DNA of 64,000 nt from Myxococcales bacterium (GTDB lineage: Bacteria > Myxococcota_A > Polyangia > Polyangiales > Ga0077539): contig JAEUKI010000089.1 in NCBI GenBank assembly GCA_016793325.1, forward strand, positions 1 to 64,000. The letters are read 5' to 3'. A model generated the notes under the pieces. The model searched no databases and was not told the origin of the DNA. It was given only the letters and a program-made list of their open reading frames with translations. Shown here in pieces: positions 18,647 through 26,877 of this stretch (within the stretch, counting starts at the first letter, position 1; each line of letters opens with the position of its first letter). Position numbers and translations under genes: made by a program.

Positions 18647-19659
18647 GCGGTCCCTTTGGCGCTCCGATCGCCATCATCGGCGCAGGAAACTGGGGAACGG
18701 TCCTCGCGCACCTCGCCGCGCGCGCCGGGCACGAGGTGCGGATCTGGTCTCGCGACGCCGCGCAGTGTGCAGAAATCAACGAGCACCGTAGCAACAGCCG
18801 CGCGATTCGCTCGCTGCGCGTCGACGAGCGCGTCCGAGGCGAGCCCGATCTACGCGCGGCGGTGACGGGCGCGGCGATGGTCGTGGTGGTGATTCCCTCG
18901 CAGGCGTTTCGCGAGGTCGCGCGCAAGTTGGGAGACGTGCTCGACCCGCGGCACATCGTCCTTCACGCGACCAAGGGAATCGAGCTCGGGACGCACCGTC
19001 GCATGAGCGAGATCCTCGAAGAAGAGACGTGCGCGCGACAGGTAGGGGTGTTGTCGGGGCCCAACATCGCCGCCGAAATCGCCGAGGGATTGCCCGCAGG
19101 AACGGTGGTCACCTCTCGCTTTCCGCACGTCGTGAAGGCGGGGAAGCAAGCGTTTACGAGCGGGCGCTTCATGGTGTTCGGCGCGAGCGACGTCGTGGGC
19201 GTCGAGCTCTGCGGCGCCCTCAAGAACGTGGTCGCGATCGCCGCCGGCATCGCGAGCGGGATGGGCATCGGAGAGAACGCGATGGCGTTGCTCGTGACGC
19301 GCGGGCTCGCCGAGATCACCGCGCTCGCGACGGCGATGGGCGCAAGGCCCGGAACGCTCGCGGGCCTCGCAGGCGCTGGCGACCTCATGGTGACGTGCCG
19401 CAGCCAGCACTCGCGAAATCACCGCGTTGGCGAGGCGCTCGCGAAGGGAGCCTCGCTCGAAGAAGCGGTCGCCAAGCTCGGAATGGTGGCTGAAGGCGTC
19501 CCGACGGCCATCGCCGCGAGGGAGCTCGCCGCAGCACACGAAATCGAGTGCCCGGTGCTCGAGCGGGTGTACCGAATCGTTCACGAGGGCGTAACTCCGC
19601 GCGACGCGCTGGACGAGCTCTTGCGCATGCGCGCAGGGCGCGACGTGGCGTGGGTGTAG
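18643..19659 (+). CDS. gpsA: NAD(P)-dependent glycerol-3-phosphate dehydrogenase
   Basis: The 338-residue protein matches GpsA throughout. It has the nucleotide loop GAGNWGT at residues 13-19, the catalytic-Lys segment GALKNVVAIAAG and the substrate-binding segment GAGDLMVTC followed by HSRNHRVG. It reduces dihydroxyacetone phosphate to sn-glycerol-3-phosphate, the backbone of phospholipids, in the cytosol. The ATG overlaps the stop of the PlsB-like gene (ATGA), so it is translationally coupled to it. The product of GpsA is the expected substrate of that neighbour. The family length is about 330-340 residues, so the gene appears intact. Confidence 0.95.
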   Translation: MSGPFGAPIAIIGAGNWGTVLAHLAARAGHEVRIWSRDAAQCAEINEHRSNSRAIRSLRVDERVRGEPDLRAAVTGAAMVVVVIPSQAFREVARKLGDVLDPRHIVLHATKGIELGTHRRMSEILEEETCARQVGVLSGPNIAAEIAEGLPAGTVVTSRFPHVVKAGKQAFTSGRFMVFGASDVVGVELCGALKNVVAIAAGIASGMGIGENAMALLVTRGLAEITALATAMGARPGTLAGLAGAGDLMVTCRSQHSRNHRVGEALAKGASLEEAVAKLGMVAEGVPTAIAARELAAAHEIECPVLERVYRIVHEGVTPRDALDELLRMRAGRDVAWV

Positions 19660-19778
19660 CGCGATCGCAGCTCCGCTTCGGGTCTGTGACAGGCGCGAAC
19701 GCTGACACCTCGTAGACGCATCAATTCTCGATCTTGCCTGTCATCCTCCGAACCCGGCTCCGCTGTAGGCTCGGCGCG

Positions 19779-20399
19779 ATGCTCCTCTATCGACCCGTGG
19801 GACTCGAAGAGCTGTTGTTGATCTTCGACGCGAAGGCGAGGGCCTACCCGCCTCGCCTCCCCGACCAGCCCATCTTCTATCCCGTGCTCACGCGCGACTA
19901 CGCCGCGCAAATCGCCCGCGAATGGAACACCAAGTCCGGAACCCTCGCGGGCTACGTCACGCGCTTCTCGATCGACGACGGCTACGCGCGCACGTTCGAG
20001 CCGCAGACCGTGGGCTCGTCGGCGCATCGCGAGCTGTGGGTTCCCGCGGAAGAGCTCGACGCGTTCAACGCGCGGCTCGAGGGCCCGATCGAAGTGATCG
20101 ACGCGTTCTTCGGCGCGGGCTTCGCGGGCGTGATTCCGAGCGAGGGAGCGCTCGCAGGGTGCGACGCGACCGCGCAGCTCGCGAAGCTATCCGCGCTCGC
20201 CAGCGAAGATCACCGTGCGTTCGAGCGCGCGATCGTCGCCAACGCGCGAACGGTGTACGCGCACTATGGGTTCTGGCAGAGCACGGACGGGCGCGGGCTC
20301 GCAGAGGCCACGCGCGACGAGCTCCTCGCGAACGTGGCCAGCGTGTGGCGAGCGCACACGGAGCACGCGCGTGTCCCGCTCGCGGCGCGGGAGCGGTGA
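19779..20399 (+). CDS. ADP-ribosylation/crystallin J1-like protein
   Basis: The 206-residue product begins MLLYRPVGLEELLLI and contains PPRLPDQPIFYPVL, REWNTKSG and HRELWVPAEELDAFN. This pattern is known from small proteins annotated as ADP-ribosylation/crystallin J1. Their biochemical role is not established, and no glycohydrolase active site can be named from this sequence. The ATG at 19779 fits the family start; upstream codons in the same frame look non-coding. It lies 119 bp after gpsA on the same strand with no obvious functional link. Confidence 0.65.
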   Translation: MLLYRPVGLEELLLIFDAKARAYPPRLPDQPIFYPVLTRDYAAQIAREWNTKSGTLAGYVTRFSIDDGYARTFEPQTVGSSAHRELWVPAEELDAFNARLEGPIEVIDAFFGAGFAGVIPSEGALAGCDATAQLAKLSALASEDHRAFERAIVANARTVYAHYGFWQSTDGRGLAEATRDELLANVASVWRAHTEHARVPLAARER

Positions 20400-20415
20400 A
20401 TGGCGTGAGGCGAGG

Positions 20416-20799
20416 ATGAAAGACGCGGGAGTTGAAAACGCGCACAGAGTATCGCAGCGGGCGAGCGAAGATCCCGTGGCTCGCAGGATTGCCGAGCAGC
20501 GTGCTCTGGCTGCAATCACGTGGAAGATGGACATCGACGCAGTGCGAGAAGAGACGCGCATCGAGGGGCTCCGTTCATCGATCGTCGACCTTTGTGAAGT
20601 GCTGGGAATCGAGCCTACTGAGCCGCAGCGCGCGTCGCTCGCGGACATGACGCTGACCGAGCTCGACGAGCTTCGGCAGCGCATCAAGAACGAGCGCCGC
20701 TGGCCCGACGAGCCCCACTCGCCCGTCGCATCGTCGCGCTCGAAGACACCCGCGCCCCACTCGTCGCGCACCATCAACCTCGGAGCGCCGACGATCTGA
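20416..20799 (+). CDS. Small hypothetical protein with charged helical segment
   Basis: This 127-residue frame follows the previous stop by 16 bp. The middle part (about 35-95) looks helical and coding, with IVDLCEVLGIEP and LDELRQRIKNERRWP. Similar segments occur at the C-termini of larger myxobacterial proteins, some related to Rpn-type nucleases, so this may be a detached or truncated C-terminal domain. There is no signal peptide or membrane segment. The N-terminal 20 residues and the Ser/Pro-rich tail give no match I recognise. It marks the left border of the less GC-rich region. Confidence 0.4.
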   Translation: MKDAGVENAHRVSQRASEDPVARRIAEQRALAAITWKMDIDAVREETRIEGLRSSIVDLCEVLGIEPTEPQRASLADMTLTELDELRQRIKNERRWPDEPHSPVASSRSKTPAPHSSRTINLGAPTI

Positions 20800-20831
20800 T
20801 CGTAGCGATACTCTCGAGTACGTGGCGTCGA

Positions 20832-21350
20832 TCACTGAAGACGCTTCTGATGAAATTTGGCGATCTCCCATAGCCTCTCGAAGCCGGCAACTACTTGGTA
20901 CGACTCTACTAGCATCATCCAATCTTCATTTTCCGCGGACGTAGTGACGGAAGCGAATTGCAAAACTCGGCACGCAAGCGCATGGCACTGCGCAAGTTCA
21001 CTGATACGCGGATGATCAGGACACGCGAGCATTGCAAGCTTTGAAGAAACGGCTAGACAATAGCACCAAATCAGGTCGCAGTTCGCCCCGTGCAGTCGAA
21101 CCTCTCGCCGCATGAAGTTCCGACATTCGCCAGCATAGTCATCAGAAATACTGCCCAACATCGAACTAATAGCGCTCGACTCCTGCTGTGTCGGAAACCA
21201 ATGAGTTGAAACGAACTTGCTGATCTCGAGCGACACGATCGTAGGCCGCACCTCCTGCTCCCCAAACGTATCTTCAATGGCGTCATAGGCGACAAAAACA
21301 TACCACAGCAAGACGCAAGTTGGGTGAAGCAATTCAGGACTGACGCTCAT
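20832..21350 (-). CDS. Unknown 172-residue protein, tandem paralog A
   Basis: I do not recognise the family. The ATG at 21350 gives 172 residues and aligns without gaps to the neighbour at 21585-22103. By hand count about 95 positions (roughly 55%) are identical, including REVRLHG, NCDLIW and CLAVSS. Conserved Cys and Trp residues and no signal peptide suggest a soluble cytosolic protein. Base composition is clearly less GC-rich than the lipid genes, and the sense strand shows mixed third positions, as expected for acquired DNA. Tandem paralogs beside other small unknown proteins are typical of immunity or toxin-neutralising loci; this is inference from context only. Confidence 0.65.
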   Translation of the reverse strand: MSVSPELLHPTCVLLWYVFVAYDAIEDTFGEQEVRPTIVSLEISKFVSTHWFPTQQESSAISSMLGSISDDYAGECRNFMRREVRLHGANCDLIWCYCLAVSSKLAMLACPDHPRISELAQCHALACRVLQFASVTTSAENEDWMMLVESYQVVAGFERLWEIAKFHQKRLQ

Positions 21351-21584
21351 GCTGGTCAAGCAAAACCTATCATATCGGCGCCATGCGTGTCGTGCAGCAT
21401 CCACCCCGGAGAACCCGCTCGTTAGAATACAACTATGCGCTTCGGAGAAACCCAACAAATACCGCGACGCTCGTCGTAGGTTTCTCTCTTCGCGGCATTG
21501 GTTCGGACTGAACTTCGACGGTCCTTCCGCCGTCGATCCGCTCGGGCATACGCGATGCCCATCGCGGGCGCGGCATCGCGATAC

Positions 21585-22103
21585 TCACTGAAGAAGTCGC
21601 TGTTGGTGCTTGGAAAGCTCCCACAGTTCCTCGAACGCAGCAATCGTGTGATACGAATCGACGAGTCGCTGCCAGTCAGCGTTGGCAGGCAGAGAAATGA
21701 CGTCAGGATACTTCAATACCTGACAAGCAAATCTGTGACACATCGCAAACTCGTTGAAACGCGGATGTTCAGGACAAGACTGCATAGCGAGCTGGGACGA
21801 AACGGCAAGACATTGAGCCCAAATCAAATCGCAGTTCAAGCCATGCAACCGCACTTCACGATCCATGAACTCGCGACACTCGCTCGCATACTCAATCGAG
21901 ATTCGTCCCAGCATGCCACTAATCGACCGCGATTCTTCGTCTGTTGGGCACCAATGTTCTGATACAATGAGGCGGCACTCCTCAGAGATGATGGAAGTGT
22001 GCAACTTGCGATCTCCAAACACCTCATCGATGGCGTCGCGCGCAGCGACAACATACCAAAGCAAAACGGGGCAGGGGTGAAGCAACTGGGCGTAGTACAT
22101 CAT
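21585..22103 (-). CDS. Unknown 172-residue protein, tandem paralog B
   Basis: This is the upstream partner of the gene at 20832-21350 and has the same length when the ATG at 22103 is used. The frame stays open further upstream, but homology to the paralog starts only at LLHP near residue 7, so the internal start is preferred. Conserved blocks are LLHP, DAI, REVRLHG, NCDLIW, CLAVSS and the C-terminal LWE. A 234-bp spacer separates the two genes and shows no recognised element. No function is assigned; a role as paired immunity proteins is a guess from tandem duplication and island context. Confidence 0.65.
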   Translation of the reverse strand: MMYYAQLLHPCPVLLWYVVAARDAIDEVFGDRKLHTSIISEECRLIVSEHWCPTDEESRSISGMLGRISIEYASECREFMDREVRLHGLNCDLIWAQCLAVSSQLAMQSCPEHPRFNEFAMCHRFACQVLKYPDVISLPANADWQRLVDSYHTIAAFEELWELSKHQQRLLQ

Positions 22104-22523
22104 CGCGAGTCGACTAGATGAGTACCACTGCTGACGTCGATTGGTACCTCGAGCGTCGCTGTTTCGTGCTGTACGTGCTGTGTAAGGGACCGAGGGCTCG
22201 AACGCGTGCATCCCAGACTTTGGACTGTACGGTCGGACCATCGGTGGAACTTCACCTGATGAAGGCGGGGCCACCCGCAGTTCCTCCCAACGCGATCCTC
22301 GCCGGCCACGACTGCGACGCCGTCAGTGTGGGCGCGTTCGTGTCGTGATCGCCGTAATCGAACACGAGCTCCATGTGCGACGTGCTCGCGTCGAATGGCG
22401 TGGAGTTTCACAGACGATGCGTGCGGTTGTCCCAAGCTCCGTTACGGCGACAAACCACAGGACCGCACGCGGGCAACTGACTGCCACGCCGCTCTCATCG
22501 GTCCTCGAGCGAGTATGGATAGC
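22104..22523. other. Spacer in accessory island, no recognised gene
   Basis: About 420 bp between two minus-strand genes. Short open frames occur on both strands, but none has convincing codon use, homology or a start with a ribosome-binding site. It may contain decayed coding sequence. Confidence 0.5.
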
Positions 22524-23111
22524 TTACGCTTCGACGGGATGCTTGCCGCGAACATCCGCTGCGGCACGAACAACTTGTTGAATCCAAGAATTTGAACTCC
22601 ACACACACTTAGCGTAGCGATACCACGGGACTTTGATATCGCCGAACGATTCAAGAAAGCGACGCCACTCGCGTTCGTACCCGTCACCGAGCGCATCTCC
22701 TCTGACTGAGGCCAATCGCCCGGCTACCCACCAGTCGAGAGCATATGGTGAAAAGTCAGAGAAAAACATATTGCCTTGCTGGCATACTCGAATCAGAGTC
22801 TCAAGCAACGAGGGAAAGGCCGTGTCCGATGGCTGCTTTGGCCAATTCGAAGCATCACTCATCATGGACTCGAGAGCATCGCAGTACTCTTCATACACCT
22901 GAGCGTCTGAAAGCTGACTGCGACCGAGCAGCCAGCACGCAGTCGGTCCAGAATAGTCTCGAATTTCCGCCCACGTCCGGGTGCGAGCGGACCATTCGGG
23001 AGAAGCGAGCGAATTGTAGTCGAGACCCTTCACGAAACTGTCGACTAAAAACGGGCTGGTGGGTCCACGGTATGAAGAGCGTTGCTTTCGAAGTGCGTCG
23101 GCTTTGTTCAT
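22524..23111 (-). CDS. Hypothetical protein in accessory island
   Basis: The 195-residue product is rich in Trp, Tyr and acidic residues (for example WWVAGRLASVRGD and GYEREWRRFLESFGD) and has no signal peptide or membrane helix. I do not recognise the family. The size, acidic soluble character and position among tandem unknown genes are compatible with a polymorphic-toxin immunity protein, but no diagnostic motif is present. The ATG at 23111 is the first in frame. Composition is less GC-rich than the rest of the window. Confidence 0.55.
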   Translation of the reverse strand: MNKADALRKQRSSYRGPTSPFLVDSFVKGLDYNSLASPEWSARTRTWAEIRDYSGPTACWLLGRSQLSDAQVYEEYCDALESMMSDASNWPKQPSDTAFPSLLETLIRVCQQGNMFFSDFSPYALDWWVAGRLASVRGDALGDGYEREWRRFLESFGDIKVPWYRYAKCVWSSNSWIQQVVRAAADVRGKHPVEA

Positions 23112-23378
23112 TGTATCCTCGCATTCGGTCGCGGTACGTAACCAAGCAACATTGCGGAGGTTGGCTGGGTGATTTCATTCTGTTGCCCAGGTCTTGTATC
23201 GAAGGTTGGCGTCGCTACTTCTCGTGTTGCTTGCAGGCACTCGGCAGTTGCTACGGATCGCCGCTTTGCGGGGGTCACAGTATCGCGAGAGTAGCGACGC
23301 CGCAAATGCACTGGGTTTCGTCAGTTCGCGGAGCTCGTGGCCGAATCCCTACCTAGCTACGCGGCATTCGCAGATTGT

Positions 23379-23717
23379 CTATATCACGTTCCGCGTCGCT
23401 TCCCACTGCTCGGGCAGCATTCCGACGCGGTACCACTCCAGCGCGTCTTCGATGCAGTCTCCCGCGAACCACCACTCATCGACGCCGTAGGCGAATCGAC
23501 ACTTCCCGCTAACGCCAACCCAGAGCGTGCATGAAGCGTCGACGCACGAGCACAGCGGTGAGATCGGCTCTCCCCACAGCTCTTCGAGCGTACGTCGTTC
23601 GTCGCCTGTCGAAACCAGCGCCGAGCGAACGCTGATCTCGAGATCGCACCCGAGAGTTGACGAAGCGTATCTACTCCGACAATCTAGGCGCTGTGTATCA
23701 GATTCAGGCTCCCGATC
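23379..23717 (-). pseudogene. Start-less ORF remnant
   Basis: The minus-strand frame from after a TGA (23718-23720) to a TAG (23379-23381) reads like a protein C-terminus, with LEELWGEPISPLCSC, YGVDEWWFAGDC and MLPEQWEA. No ATG, GTG or TTG precedes the coding-looking part; the first Met lies only about 12 codons from the end. It therefore looks like the tail of a gene that lost its N-terminus. It overlaps the start of the plus-strand gene at 23657 by about 60 bp. The parent family is not identified. Confidence 0.4.
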
Positions 23718-24223
23718 TCATTCAACTCATCCTCCGAGCGGGCTGGCGGCAGCCCAGCACTCAAGATACTGAGCGTTGCAAACATTTTTTACGCGATACT
23801 GCTCCCTTCAATACCCAAGAGTGGAATACCGAAGCGCTCAATGTCGTGATTTGTTTCTTTGGACTTTCTCTTGCGCTTCCATGTCCACCAGATGCAGAAG
23901 GCCTACCTCTTGGTGTCAGATTTGTGCCCCAAGTTGGCACTGAAGGGGCAATCGATCTTGCCGTATGCGAACGAGTGCGCCAAGCAACTGGTGAAGCTGC
24001 GACGGTCGTCGGCGTGGTCAACGTACTGGACGGCAGATTTTACTTGAGTGACGAATCACTTCTATGGGTTTTGGTTGTAACTGAATCGTCCTCCTGGTAC
24101 TTGGTAGCTGCTCAACTTGAGTTTGTTGGCAATGGCACTGAAGAGGCACTTCGTTCCTTGATGTGTGACGTCAACGAGCGACGACGTGTTGTTTTTGAGC
24201 CTGGTATTGGAAGCAGTTGGTAA
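23657..24223 (+). CDS. SUKH-3-like possible immunity protein
   Basis: The product is up to 188 residues. The N-terminal LILRAGW and the later beta-rich part (GEAATVVGVVNVLDGRFYL, then LLWVL) resemble SUKH-3 family proteins, many of which neutralise polymorphic toxins. The match is by pattern only and several SUKH hallmarks are weak. The start is uncertain: TTG at 23657 is the longest option and GTG at 23693 is also possible; no ATG is available. The gene is divergently placed over the remnant at 23379-23717. It has no signal peptide and is probably cytosolic. Confidence 0.5.
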   Translation: MTKRIYSDNLGAVYQIQAPDLIQLILRAGWRQPSTQDTERCKHFLRDTAPFNTQEWNTEALNVVICFFGLSLALPCPPDAEGLPLGVRFVPQVGTEGAIDLAVCERVRQATGEAATVVGVVNVLDGRFYLSDESLLWVLVVTESSSWYLVAAQLEFVGNGTEEALRSLMCDVNERRRVVFEPGIGSSW

Positions 24224-24379
24224 GTTCATTGACGTGGCATAAGGGCGAGCGCACCTGAAGTGCTTGAAATCTCGCGGGATCGCAGGACGAGAGCGATGTG
24301 CGCAGCTCCGGCAAGAGGGCGAAGTGGACAAGCTGGATCGAGATTCACTTCGTCGAGGCTTCGGAGCCGCGAAAGCAGA

Positions 24380-24634
24380 TCGAGCGCAGAGTGTTCGCTG
24401 ATCAGCATCTTGGTGATGGCGCGAGCGGGCGCGCGTTGTAGCATCGAGGGATGGGACGATCTTCACGACTTCGCAGAAGCGAAGGAAGACTGGACTCGAT
24501 CCGGGGAGGACTTGCCTGACTCGTTGCCGAGCGCCGACACGATCTGTCGCGTGCTCGGCGCGCTCGACCGAGTTGAGTTCGACACTGCGCGTCAGTTCGC
24601 CAGCTTCGCCACCCCCACGTCCGGTTGCGAGTGA
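24380..24634 (+). pseudogene. ISAs1-family transposase N-terminal remnant
   Basis: The frame contains LISILVMARAGARCSIEG, then LHDFAEAKEDWTR and SADTICRVLGALD. This is the order of the DDE_Tnp_1-associated N-terminal domain of ISAs1-type transposases. Only about 75 residues remain before a stop; the DDE catalytic domain, inverted repeats and target duplication are absent. It is a decayed fragment and supports past mobile activity in the island. Confidence 0.65.
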
Positions 24635-24695
24635 AGACCGCTGTCGTCTCACCGATGCGTTCGACAATCAGCGCAGAGAGTGATAGAGCAGTGCC

Positions 24696-25829
24696 ATGTT
24701 CAGGGGACCGGTCGTTGTTTTGCTGTGCCTGGCCGGCTGCTCGATCCATCGGCATCGTAGCGACACCCACAGTCACCAGCATTCTTCCGTGCGAGCAGCG
24801 GACTCTTCGATCGCTACAGTCGGCGTTCGCCCGGATTCCGATGCGTCGCCTCGAGTCGCTGAGGACGCTTCGTTGCATCAACAGACGCGCGTTGTTGGTA
24901 TCTCGGTTGGCGCGCACGCAGTTTGTGTACTTCTAGAGGGTGGTCGAGTGTCGTGCTTCGGTGATCCGAGCTATGCGGAGCTTGGAAGTGCGCGACCGAG
25001 GCCGCCGTGTGAACTCGGCGCGATTGATTTCACGCCGACTGTGCGAGAACTCAGGACGGGCGGCGATTTCTTTTGCGTGCGAGCCGATGACGACTCCATT
25101 GCTTGTTGGGGCGACAATCACGCGCTTGCCTGCGGAATCTACAATCGTAGTTCTGTCAGCACGCCAACGCTGCTCGAAGGACTCCGAGGGCGAAGTCTCG
25201 TGTTGTCTTCGTCGGGAGGATGCGTGACGCACGAGACTGGTTTGGTGTATTGCTGGGGTGCGATTCCGGACTCGGCAGACAGACGCAGTGCCGACGTCGC
25301 TCTTCCAACGCCACTTGCCGGACTCGAAGGCGCCACACAGGTTCTCTTTCCCAATATTCCGCTCTGCTTGCGACAACCCAGCGGCATTGTTCGCTGTTCG
25401 CCGAGGAACGCTGGCGCAGAGCGTCGGCTTACCAACTGGATCTCGCACGTCCCCGCTGCAAGTGTCGACGCGCTGACGTTTGGCACGGACGCGATTTGCA
25501 CTGCAAACCAGCAAGAGGTTCGCGTCGTGTACGGCTCGGGCGAAGCGACGTCGATGCCTATGTCTGATGCAGTTGCGGTGGGTTGCACGTCGGCAACCGT
25601 CTGTGGCCTGTCTCGCGATTCGCTACGGTGCGTTCAAGATGGAACAGTGTTCTATCACGCCATTCGTGGAGGTTCGGTGCTTGGTGTCGGAAGCGGGATC
25701 GCTTGCGTGTGGGGCGAAACGCTCGGCTTGCTTTGCGTCGAGCTGCAGCACCGCCTCTGGCTGAGCACACGATGCCAAGCTCGCCAAACGGAACGCGGGA
25801 TCTTCACAGTTCTTCCTGCTGCGAGGTGA
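24696..25829 (+). CDS. RCC1-like repeat lipoprotein
   Basis: The 377-residue protein begins with a signal peptide and lipobox CLAGC (Cys15). It then has a His/Ser/Asp-rich linker and degenerate RCC1-type units marked by VSCFGDP, IACWGDN and VYCWGA. Fewer repeats are recognisable than in the 14-repeat protein at 38395-41832, and later units have lost the CWG core. RCC1 units form beta-propellers, often for protein binding; the partner is unknown. It should be anchored to a membrane on the outside of the cytoplasm. It closes the accessory island and is convergent with the operon at 26113. Confidence 0.75.
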   Translation: MFRGPVVVLLCLAGCSIHRHRSDTHSHQHSSVRAADSSIATVGVRPDSDASPRVAEDASLHQQTRVVGISVGAHAVCVLLEGGRVSCFGDPSYAELGSARPRPPCELGAIDFTPTVRELRTGGDFFCVRADDDSIACWGDNHALACGIYNRSSVSTPTLLEGLRGRSLVLSSSGGCVTHETGLVYCWGAIPDSADRRSADVALPTPLAGLEGATQVLFPNIPLCLRQPSGIVRCSPRNAGAERRLTNWISHVPAASVDALTFGTDAICTANQQEVRVVYGSGEATSMPMSDAVAVGCTSATVCGLSRDSLRCVQDGTVFYHAIRGGSVLGVGSGIACVWGETLGLLCVELQHRLWLSTRCQARQTERGIFTVLPAAR

Positions 25830-26057
25830 CGTGCACGCGCTGGACGCCGAACGCTGCGATCTCCCACCGTCTACTTTCCTTCGGTTCTGCCGCGAAGGAC
25901 CTGACGTCTCGCAGCTCCGACGACCGAGTCGCACAACAAAGCTATCCGGATCGTAGTCGAGTCCTTCGCAGCGCCCGCCCGCAGAGCCGGTCGCGACGGA
26001 GAGCTCTCTGACGCCCCCCTCCTCGCGGCTTTGCGCGCGCCGCGCAGCGGCGTTCAT

Positions 26058-26107
26058 GCGCCGAGATTCATCTCGGCGCACTCCAACCGCCGAGATTCAT
26101 CTCGGCG
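26058..26107. terminator. Twin perfect palindromes between convergent genes
   Basis: Two palindromes sharing GCCGAGAT-TC-ATCTCGGC lie 29 bp apart centre to centre: 26058-26079 with 10-bp arms and 26088-26107 with 9-bp arms. They sit between the ends of the convergent genes at 25829 and 26113, so a bidirectional terminator is the simplest reading. No T-tract follows. The rest of the 283-bp spacer shows nothing else recognised. Confidence 0.5.
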
Positions 26108-26112
26108 CCCCC

Positions 26113-26877
26113 CTAGAACCGCAACCCCGCCATCGCGCGCACGAACGGCGTGCTCGCGTTGACCCGCGCGACGTTGGCCCCCGTGATCGGCAGCGCTTCG
26201 CGCGCGATGGCCGCGTTCGTCGGGGGCGCGGGGCGCACGTTGATCTCGGCGTCGTTGAATAGTTGTGCTCCCGCTTCGACCGAGGCGAACACGCCCATGT
26301 TCACCCGCGCGTCGTCGCCGAGCAGCGGGCCCGATCGCACGATCACGCCGACGGACGCGACGCCGCCGAAGCTCGCGGAGAACGACTCGAGCTGCGCGCC
26401 CGCGTCCGGCGCGATCCTCGCGGCCCACAGCCCGCTCGCCGCCTGCGCCCGCCCGAACACCGCGAACCACGGAACGACCGCGAAGCGCGCGGTCGCCCCC
26501 ACGGTCAGGGTGTGTGTCGCGAGCGAGGTTCCGAGGTTTTGCCCGTAGCGACGACGCGCTTCGTCGTAGCGATACCCGAGGTGCGCGTCGAGCTCGAAGC
26601 GGCCCGCTCGCAAGAGGTCCACCCCCACGAACGCGTCCAGCGCGGGCGCCGCGCGCGCGCTGTCGAACAGCTCGTAGCCGTCGTTCACGCGCCAGAGCAC
26701 CGAGCTGCCGATCGCGAACGACAGACGCAACGCCGACCGCGAGACCGCTCCGCTCGAAGGCGTCACTGTTTGCGCGGACGCCACCCGAGGCGCGAGCGAC
26801 ACCGCGAGGCACGCGACGAGGGACACTCCCGTGAAGAGCCTTCGCGACGCGAGGCGCGAGGCGTGATCGAACGTCAT
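26113..26877 (-). CDS. Outer-membrane beta-barrel-like protein
   Basis: The 254-residue protein has a cleavable signal peptide ending near VASAQ. The rest alternates polar and hydrophobic residues, with repeated Gly/Ala turns such as LDAHLGYRYDEARRRYG, and ends in a terminal aromatic (GLRF), as in outer-membrane barrels. The exact family is not recognised. Its ATG overlaps the TGA of the upstream propeller lipoprotein, so it is the last gene of a three-gene unit. A surface complex of barrel and two propellers is an inference from this coupling. Confidence 0.7.
   Translation of the reverse strand: MTFDHASRLASRRLFTGVSLVACLAVSLAPRVASAQTVTPSSGAVSRSALRLSFAIGSSVLWRVNDGYELFDSARAAPALDAFVGVDLLRAGRFELDAHLGYRYDEARRRYGQNLGTSLATHTLTVGATARFAVVPWFAVFGRAQAASGLWAARIAPDAGAQLESFSASFGGVASVGVIVRSGPLLGDDARVNMGVFASVEAGAQLFNDAEINVRPAPPTNAAIAREALPITGANVARVNASTPFVRAMAGLRF

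Noticed and set aside
21585..22274. Longer 229-residue version of paralog B starting at 22274
   Set aside because: Homology to the tandem paralog begins just after the ATG at 22103, and both proteins are then exactly 172 residues.
22118..22595. Short plus-strand frames in the island spacer
   Set aside because: They have no recognisable domain, poor codon coherence and no ribosome-binding site.
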